Below the pieces are notes generated by a model that worked only from the letters and a program-made list of their open reading frames with translations, was not told where the DNA came from and ran no database searches. A program made the position numbers and the translations under genes. A stretch of DNA of 64,000 nt from Mesorhabditis belari (lineage: Eukaryota; Nematoda; Chromadorea; Rhabditida; Rhabditidae), in NCBI GenBank assembly GCA_958450365.1, contig CAUEEP010000737.1:36001-100000 (forward strand), read 5' to 3'. Shown in pieces: positions 27,001 through 36,000 of this stretch. Within the stretch, counting starts at the first letter, position 1, and each line of letters opens with the position of its first letter.

Positions 27001-30000
27001 GTTCTTCGAAGTTGAGCGCCAAATTTGCGTTTGTCTCTCCTTCAGCGTTCTTCAAAGTGCATCGATATTGGCCAGCATCCGAAGTGGATGGACCCTAATA
27101 TTGTAAATTCCATTAAACCATTAAACTCTATTAAACTATTACTCACATGAATCTCAAGCTGGCAGAGATAGGTTTGCTCGCCGAGATCTTGAAAGAGCTC
27201 GTGAAATTGCGAGCCGGAAATGGGGATACCATCCTGGAATTGAAGATTTAGTTTTAAAGATTTAGAGATTGAAATTCTTCAAGCAAAAAATAGTAAGAAT
27301 TACGTCCAAGTTCAAACTATTCAAAAACTACAAAGAGATTCATTCTACTTAAATAAAAATCAAATCAAATTCTGAAAGAATGACTTTTCAGTGGATTTAG
27401 TGGATGATATAAGCCAAGATTTTCTTCACTCACTACAAATGAGATTTCTATTGATTGAGCATTGGTCTAAGCGTTTGAAAGAGCTTGAATAGAGAGCTTT
27501 TTCGGAGTTCCGAACTTGCCAACCTTGCTCCATTTAGCCGTTGGTGGGGTGGAGGATTTGACGCGACATTCCATCACAATTCTTGCTCCTCCATCCATTG
27601 GAATGATACGCGGTTTACCAACAAATGTCGGACCACGGGATTTCGGCTCTTCGCCACCTCCTGAAGTCAATTTCGATTAACTAATCCAGCGGCACCTATG
27701 GCCAAAGAGCCCTGTCTCCTAGTCCGAAGGTCAAGGGTTCAATCCCGACGCTGGATTAGAAGTTTCTTTTTTTGTTTTTCTTCTTCCCTAGGGCTTAAGT
27801 GTTGTGCTTGTGTATTTTTTATACCAAATTATTCAAGTGAATAAATGTATTTTCTAATACATACCCAATAATCAAAAAATTAGTCTTTCCAATAAAATTC
27901 ACCTGCAAAATTGAGGTTAATGTTGGCATTGCTTTCTCCGTGGGTATTTTTAGCCGTGCAACGATAGGCACCACCATCGCCAGCGTTTGGCTCCTGAAAA
28001 GTGATCGATTTGTCTTTGTGGTGGAGAAGAGACGGCTTTTCAAGTAGAAAGCTTTATTTCATTTAACTTTTATTTTACCTTAATGCTAAGGATAGCAATG
28101 AAAAGATTTCCGCCTTGTGGTTTCAACTCCTGTTCCACACGGGACGATGGGGACATTGGAGTGCCTAGAAAAAGAAGAAAATATTTCATTTTGATTGATT
28201 TGTTAGATTGATTTATTATTTTTCACTCACCGGAATGTTGCCACACGATTTCAGGCTTGGGATCCGCCTCGAGCACACATTCCATCAACAAATCACCCTG
28301 GAAAAAAAGGAAAATTTTAAATTTAAACAATACTTGTTATATTTTGTATGTTTACTGAAATCTTTTCTTCAAAAGAAAAGAAAAATAAAATGACAATATG
28401 ATTGAAACAATTTAGAATAAAAGATGCTTTTAATGATAACAACGTCGCTAGTTTTGATTGATTGATTGAAAATTGATTTCCTTTTGTTTTCTTAACTCTT
28501 TTTTTCTTAAACACTTCAAATCTGGTACTGAATTCAAAAAGTTGAGTACTTTTAAGCTCTCCAAGATTGCAAGAAAGTTGTTTTGCGGTTTTGCAAAAAA
28601 TTTTGTAAGCTTATTTGAGCTCTTTCGAAGCTAATTCGAAGCTCTTTCAAAGCTAGTTCGAAGCTCTTTCGAAGCTCTTTCAAAGCTCTTTCAAAGCTCT
28701 TTCAAAGCTAGTTCGAAGCTAGTTCGAAGCTCTTTCAAAGCTCTTTCAAAGCTAGTTCGAAGCTCGTTCGAAGCTCTTTCAAAGCTCTTTCAAAGCTCTT
28801 TCAAAGCTAGTTCGAAGCTCTTTCGAAGCTCTTTCAAAGCTCTTTCAAAGCTCTTTCGAAGCTAGTTCGAAGCTAGTTCGAAGCTCTTTCAAAGCTCTTT
28901 CAAAGCTCTTTCGAATTCACCCTTTATCTCAAGTCTTCTTCACCTTCTCCAACTCTAAACGATTACTCAAACTTTGTTTCTTCATCCTCATTCATTTCCG
29001 ACGCTTTTTTCAAATGAATAGCAAGTTTGCGATGGTTATTGAATTGGTCAATTGGTATAAAGTACTATGAATTGTTGTTTATTTAAATCATATCTAGAAA
29101 ATCTAGTTTATGAGCGGCTTAAACTGATTATAATCTAATTAAGACCATATTTAGAAAGAAAATTTCGATTTTATAAGCCAAAATAGGTTTGATATGGAAA
29201 GATGACGTCAGAGTACTTCGTTTTTTTTGTTGGTTAATGAATTTTTCAAGTTTCGATCTTTTTTTGTTGATTTTAGAGGCTTTGTTTCTTTATCTTCTAT
29301 AAATTTCAAAGCAATATCTTCATTTTTCCCTTAAAATCTCTTTTATTCATCGTTGGAAGAAGAGGAAAGGAAAGATGAAACAAGTGTTGGAAGAAGAAGA
29401 AAGGAAAGATCTCCAAGAATCCCTTCTATTCAATTCCCTAAATTCCCTAAATTCCCTAAATTCCCTAAATTCCTTCTTCAATTGCACGTAAACCCCTTTC
29501 TCTAACAAAAACGAAACGGTTTTTGAAAACGAATGGATGAAACAAGTGTTGGAAGAAGAGGAAAGAAAAGGATAAGTTTGAGGGGGATTTGTTTCGAGAG
29601 AGTACAGTCACACTGTTTGTTTCTCCTTTTTTTCATTTAGTGTTCCCCACCCCGACATCGATTTGTTCTTCTTTTCCTTGAAGACAAGCAAAGACTCAAA
29701 CAGTTCTCATATCTTTTCTTAAAAAGCACAAAACTTTTTGGTAAATTTCTTGGAATTTTGCAAGAAATATGAGTCAGACTTTTGGAGAGGTTTTGAAGAA
29801 ATTTGGAGAGATTTTGAAGAAAAACAAATTGTTTAAATGGTTTTTTTTCTGTCATTTGATCAGAAGATTGTAGAAAATGAGATAAGGAATAAGGTAGACT
29901 GTATTACATTTAAACTTGGTGATCCAGGACGGGGAGAGGCTGATCTCTCCGATCGTCCTGATGGATAAGGAATAAGGTAGATTGTATTACAAAAAGCTGA

Positions 30001-33000
30001 TTATCATTAGCTGCCTTTAAAGCCAATCAAGTTAATCATAAAGAATCGATTATCGCATAAAAATACTATACATTGCTATGTCATTTGATCAGAAGATTGT
30101 TTAAAATGAGACAAGATCATTGATTAAAAGAAAACTGGAACATTTCTCTACATAAAACTCTTATTGAATCAAAAATTTAATCAAAATCGTAAGATATTTT
30201 GATTTTTTTTTTGTGAAAATAGCTTTAAGAATCCTTATCATAAAGTGTTTTTTTTTTTTTTTGATAATAACTTTTTAAAATTCTATTTATAATCTTTAAA
30301 TCTTCTTTTTTCAAACAACAACAAGAAAGCCTTTTGTTTTCTTTTTTTGGATTAGCAAATCATTGATTAAAAAGAAAGCTAGAACTCTTTGATTAGCTCT
30401 TTGATTGACAACAATTCACAGTCTTTATATATGTTGTGTTCGATTTAGATTTTCGTCCGATTTAGATTACAGTCTAGATCGGACGTCCGATTTAGATTCA
30501 ATCTAAATCTTATATAGATTGAACAATAATATAAACATGCTTAATGTATGTTCTTAAGCGTTTTCTGTAGTTTTCTGCATTTTTTCAAAGGTCTTTTATT
30601 GATTACAGTCTATATCGGACGTCCGATACAGATCGAACAATAATAAACGTGCTAAATATACACCCATGCACAAAAAAAAATGTCACATCGTTTTTACAAA
30701 ACTTTACGCCTAAATTTGACCTACTAAACGTGTTCCAAATTCTATGCTGTCAAAAGGTTTTAGATAGCAAAAAGCTTCTACTTTCTTGTGAAAAAGTGTT
30801 CAAGTTCCAGCAATTTGCTTAAATTTTTATTTTTCAATAAATACCGGAAGAACACCAAAAACGGGTGCACAAAAAAAATGTCACATTTAACTTGAACCTC
30901 CCTTAGCTGGGCCTCCCTTAGCTTGAATAACTGCCTGAATCCTCCGTGGCATCGAATCAGTCAAATCCTCCAAGATTTGAGGAGAAATTTTCCGCCATTC
31001 GCTTCGAATGAAGTACCAAAGCTCAACCTTGGTCGCAAATCGTTTGCCCTTCAGTTTACCCTTGATGTGCGACCACAAATGCTCGATTACGTTGAGATCC
31101 GGGCTGTAAGGTGGAGCAGCGACGAGCTTGACACGATTGTCAGCGAACCATCCCGGTAAACGAGCCCTTCCACCGTTTGAAAGTCGGCCGACCCTTCCTA
31201 TCAACATCTGATGCTTGTGACACGGAGCGTTATCCTTGTACAACAACCATCCTTGTCCCATATTCGTGGTCGCAAATGAAAGAAGATCATTCTCCAGGAT
31301 CGTCTTGTACCGCTGGGCCTTCAAGATTGAGTTGAGAAAGACGAGCGGACCTGGTGAACTTCTAGTTATCGCTCCTGAAAAAAAGCAAGATTAGTTGACA
31401 TAAGGGAACAAGTCTTTTACCCCATAGCATAATCCGGAGACCAGTTGGACAACGCCATAACATCAAATACTTGCGGCCGACAGTCAAATTTGGTGGCGGA
31501 TCGATTATGCTATGGGGTAAAAGACTTGTTCCCTTATGTCAACTAATCTTGCTTTTTTTCAGGAGCGATAACTAGAAGTTCACCAGGTCCGCTCGTCTTT
31601 CTCAACTCAATCTTGAAGGCCCAGCGGTACAAGACGATCCTGGAGAATGATCTTCTTTCATTTGCGACCACGAATATGGGACAAGGATGGTTGTTGTACA
31701 AGGATAACGCTCCGTGTCACAAGCATCAGATGTTGATAGGAAGGGTCGGCCGACTTTCAAACGGTGGAAGGGCTCGTTTACCGGGATGGTTCGCTGACAA
31801 TCGTGTCAAGCTCGTCGCTGCTCCACCTTACAGCCCGGATCTCAACGTAATCGAGCATTTGTGGTCGCACATCAAGGGTAAACTGAAGGGCAAACGATTT
31901 GCGACCAAGGTTGAGCTTTGGTACTTCATTCGAAGCGAATGGCGGAAAATTTCTCCTCAAATCTTGGAGGATTTGACTGATTCGATGCCACGGAGGATTC
32001 AGGCAGTTATTCAAGCTAAGGGAGGCCCAGCTAAGGGAGGTTCAAGTTAAATGTGACATTTTTTTTGTGCACCCGTTTTTGGTGTTCTTCCGGTATTTAT
32101 TGAAAAATAAAAATTTAAGCAAATTGCTGGAACTTGAACACTTTTTCACAAGAAAGTAGAAGCTTTTTGCTATCTAAAACCTTTTGACAGCATAGAATTT
32201 GGAACACGTTTAGTAGGTCAAATTTAGGCGTAAAGTTTTGTAAAAACGATGTGACATTTTTTTTGTGCATGGGTGTATGTTCTTACGCTTAAGAACATCT
32301 ATTAAGCATGTTTATATTATTGTTCAATCTATATAAGATTTAGATTCAATCTAAATCGAACGGAAATCTAAATCGGACACAACATATATAAAGATACTTT
32401 ATTCAGGACCTGAGATTTGAGATTTACTTTATTCAGGACCTAAAGTGCGCTAGATTTAAGATTAAAACACATGAATTCATACAAATAACACAAAAAGATA
32501 GATAAAAAAGGGCCGATAAAAAGCAACACGATTTAATATACCGTATTTTCTGTAATAGTAGTGCAGGCAGGAGAGGGCGGTTGAAAAAATTTTTTTGATT
32601 TTCGGCGCCGACTCATTCTCCCCAACCCAATACACATAACACGAAAAGGGTCGATTAAAAAGAAACACGATATAATATCTGTAACGTAGCACAGATGCTG
32701 GGTAGCACAGATGCTGGGTAGCACAGATGCTGGGTAGCACAGATGCTGGGTAGCACAGATGCTGGGTAGCACAGAGAACGTCAAGGATCCACTAGAGCTT
32801 CAAGCTCAAGATCATCTACAGATAGTATATGGAATATATAGGTAGTACAGAGAACGTCAAGGATCCAAGATCAAGATCATCTACAGATGATTTGAAGAGT
32901 TTCGAGACTATTGGACTCTCTCAAAACTCTGGGGAATCGATTCCAAATTCTGGAATTCTGGCAGTTCTTATTGGAAAAGAGTTAAACGCAAACTTATTGA

Positions 33001-36000
33001 AGGTGACTGGAATTTCTAAAAGAATTTCTAAAGCCAAGAATTTCTAACGAAAGAACCTCTCCTTGAACTAACCGTGGGATTAACTTTGAATAAATCTCGA
33101 AAAAGAGGGATAGGTTGGCTGTCATTTACAATTTTCAAACATTCTATTAAATCCGTGACCAATCGGCAGTGTCTAAGAGATTTAAGATCAAAAATTTAGA
33201 GTCTATCTGTGTCTATCTTTGCAACTAAAGTATGCAAAATTTGCAAAATTGCAAAATTGCAAAATTGCAAAATGCAAAATGCAATTTCTCTCTTTTTAAC
33301 TAAACAATTGACTTTTCAATGTTCAAATTTCTCTTTCAACTTCTCAATTAACATTTTTAACTCAATTAACAATTAACATCTCTTTCAACTTCTCAATTAA
33401 CATCATTAACATTTTCACTTTTACATAGCTTTTTTAAGGCAAAAGCTCTTGATCTTAAAATCTCACACCTTTAAGGAGAAAAGATCTCTTTCCCTTCCTT
33501 TCACTCCTTCAAAAAATGTCATCCAACCTATCATCCAACCTCTCATCCAACCTATCATCACCAATCATTTTTTCTCTCTCTCTCCTTTTCCCTACCAACA
33601 TCATTTTTCATTTTTGTGATTTCAAAAAGCAAAGCAAGAAGAAAGAAAAGTTTGAGTTTGAAAATGAATCTAGCATTAATGTGAAACTCTGTTTTGTCTA
33701 AAATTATGACTGGAACAAACTTTTTCAAGTTTTATAGCTTTGTTGCTAGTTTTGTTGCTAGCTTTGTTGCTAGCTTTGTTGCTAGCTTTGTTGCTAGTTT
33801 TGTTGCTAGTTTTGTTGCTAGCTTTGTTGCTAGCTTTGTTGCTAGTTTTCTTAACCATTTCTTGTATTATAAAGTTCAAATCTTGGAAATAAAGAATCAG
33901 ATGAAGCTCGAGCAAATCTGAACCCTCTTCTCTCATATCAAGTCAAGTCAAGCCTCTTCTCCCTTATCCCAGATTTATCTGTACGGTTTACAATGATCGA
34001 TCAAGTCCATAGCTTTGTCTAGAGGTGCTAGTTTTGTTAACTATTTCTATAGTTTTATAAAGGACACCTTAGACTTTTGAATGATACCAAATAGAGCTTG
34101 GTTTGACTAGACAATTCAAAGAAAACGCAATCTGTCTCCTTTGGCTTTAACTGGAGAAAGTCAATATCATTTTTGTTTTATTTATGTAAATTTAAATTGT
34201 AAATTATTTCCCCGGTCTTCTTGCCTCAAAAATCTCAAAAGTGTAGGCAAAAGGATCTCGATCTTGAGGGAAAGAGAAGGAAGAGAAGAAGAGAGAAAGG
34301 AGAGAAAGAAGAGAGAAGAAGAGAAAGAAGAGAGAAAGAAGAGAGAAGAAGAGAAAAGAAATGCAATCAATGTGTCCTCTTTTTTTCCTCTGCTCAATAG
34401 TTTCTGCTCAATCGTTTTCGCATTCTTTTGTGTCCCATTTTTAAGAGAAAAAGGATGGACCTTTTCTCCCTGAAGGCTTAGCTTTTTCAAGCAGTTTACA
34501 GTAGAGTGAGATGGAGGATAGAAATTGTGAAAGGAAAAGGGGAAAAAGGAAAGAGTGATGAGGAAAGGGATTGCAAGAGAGAAGAAGAAACAATCATCAT
34601 CGACAATAAAGAAAGAATGCAAGGATCTTTCCGAGATAAACACTAGGCAATAGGTAATTTCGGGAATTTGTGGAATTTCATCGAAAACCTAGATTAGCTC
34701 ATTCTTTACCCAAAGATTACCAAAGCTAAGCAACGTTTTAATCTCATTTTTCTCAGTTACCGAAATCATCTGAAAGCTTAGAGTCTAAGCCTTAGACCAA
34801 TTAAACCCGATTTTCAGTTGGTAGACAATGATCCGCTGACCAGTTGGTAGACAGAGCTCTGATCTGCTGACCCCGAAAATCCCTGGGTAAAAAGCTGAAT
34901 ATCTTTTTGTTTCATCCACAAAGTCAAAAAGAAATCCTTATGTAAATGATTGATGATGTGTCCTGATTTGAGCTGATTTGAAATGAATTGACTTGCTGAC
35001 GCTTTCCGTCTAGCATATCCTCCCGATAGATACCGTAATTGCTGTAATAGTACCCCACTCCCCTCGTACAGTCGCGTAGTCGCAAAAGTTTTTTAGTATT
35101 TCAATTTTTTCAAAGCGCTCGTACTTCCAAAAAATGCATCTTTGGCATCAAAAAATAGCCTTGAATTTCAGCTATTTTTTGATACTTAAACGCGCATTGT
35201 AGCATAAACCAGTGTCGAGAAAAACTCGTTCAAAGCTAGACTACGCAACACTCCGCACCGTCATTATGGGGCTGGGGTACTATTACAGTATTTAGGTGTT
35301 CCTTTTTGGAACCCGTAAAGGGGAAAGAGCGGTAAGTGACTGAGCTGATTTCACTGCTTTGGGCATCACTATGGGATCAATTTTGGGATCAATTTTTGCC
35401 TCAAATTTCTCTTTATTTTTGTTGATCGTTGATTGAAAGAATAATAAAATAAGCGTGATTTTTCAGTTCTAAGTGATTACCTAATATTATATTTAGGTTG
35501 AAAATATTATATTTAGGTTGACAATATTATATTTAGGTTGACAATATTATATTTAGGTTGACAGATGTACCGCCCCAGCCAAACTCCCCGCCTGAAGCTG
35601 TCTTCGGCTTTAGCAGAACACATTCTTTGACTTCTTATTTTCATTCTTATTTTCATTCTTATTTCCATTCTTGTTCTCATTCTTATTCTCATTCTTATTC
35701 TCATTCTTATCATTCTTATTCTCATTCTTATTTTTATTCTTCCTTTCATTCTTATTCTTCTTCACCCCTAGCTCAGTCTAAGAGAAATCTCATCGAGAAG
35801 AGGTGAATTGGGGTGGGAAAATGAGAGTAGTAAATAGGAGAAAGGGGGGATAAAGAGAGAATAAATGAAGGAGAAAAGAGATATCAAAGAGACTGTTTGC
35901 CATTCAATGATCGGTCGATGAAAAGAGAATGGAAAGGCAAGAAAGGCAAGATCTTTCAGACAGAGATCTTTCAGTTGCCAAGATCTCTGTCTGTTCTCGA

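Larger units (their letters stand above)
30661..32275. mobile_element. Palindromic (fold-back) Tc1/mariner derivative
   Basis: 1,615 bp flanked by TA. It consists of two copies of the 3' half of a Tc1/mariner-type transposon in head-to-head inverted orientation. The arms are about 774 bp (30661-31434 and 31503-32275) and separated by a 68-nt loop. The ends read CACCCATGCACAAAAAAAAA then TGTCACAT. An internal direct copy of that end (GGGTGCACAAAAAAAATGTC near 30863 and its mirror) gives an IR/DR arrangement. Both arms encode the same 145-codon C-terminal transposase segment. The N-terminal half is absent, so the element cannot be autonomous. Confidence 0.93.
30422..32394. mobile_element. Outer inverted-repeat element interrupted by the palindromic Tc1/mariner
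   Basis: Arms of about 120 bp begin TCTTTATATATGTTGTGT and carry CGATTTAGATT and TATAGATTGAACAATAATAT motifs. They face each other across 30422-30545 and 32277-32394. The Tc1-like element 30661-32275 sits inside, at a TA. Confidence 0.75.

Noticed and set aside
30887..32050. Two separate functional transposase genes
   Set aside because: Both are identical C-terminal halves lacking the DNA-binding domain and first catalytic Asp; they are arms of one palindrome.
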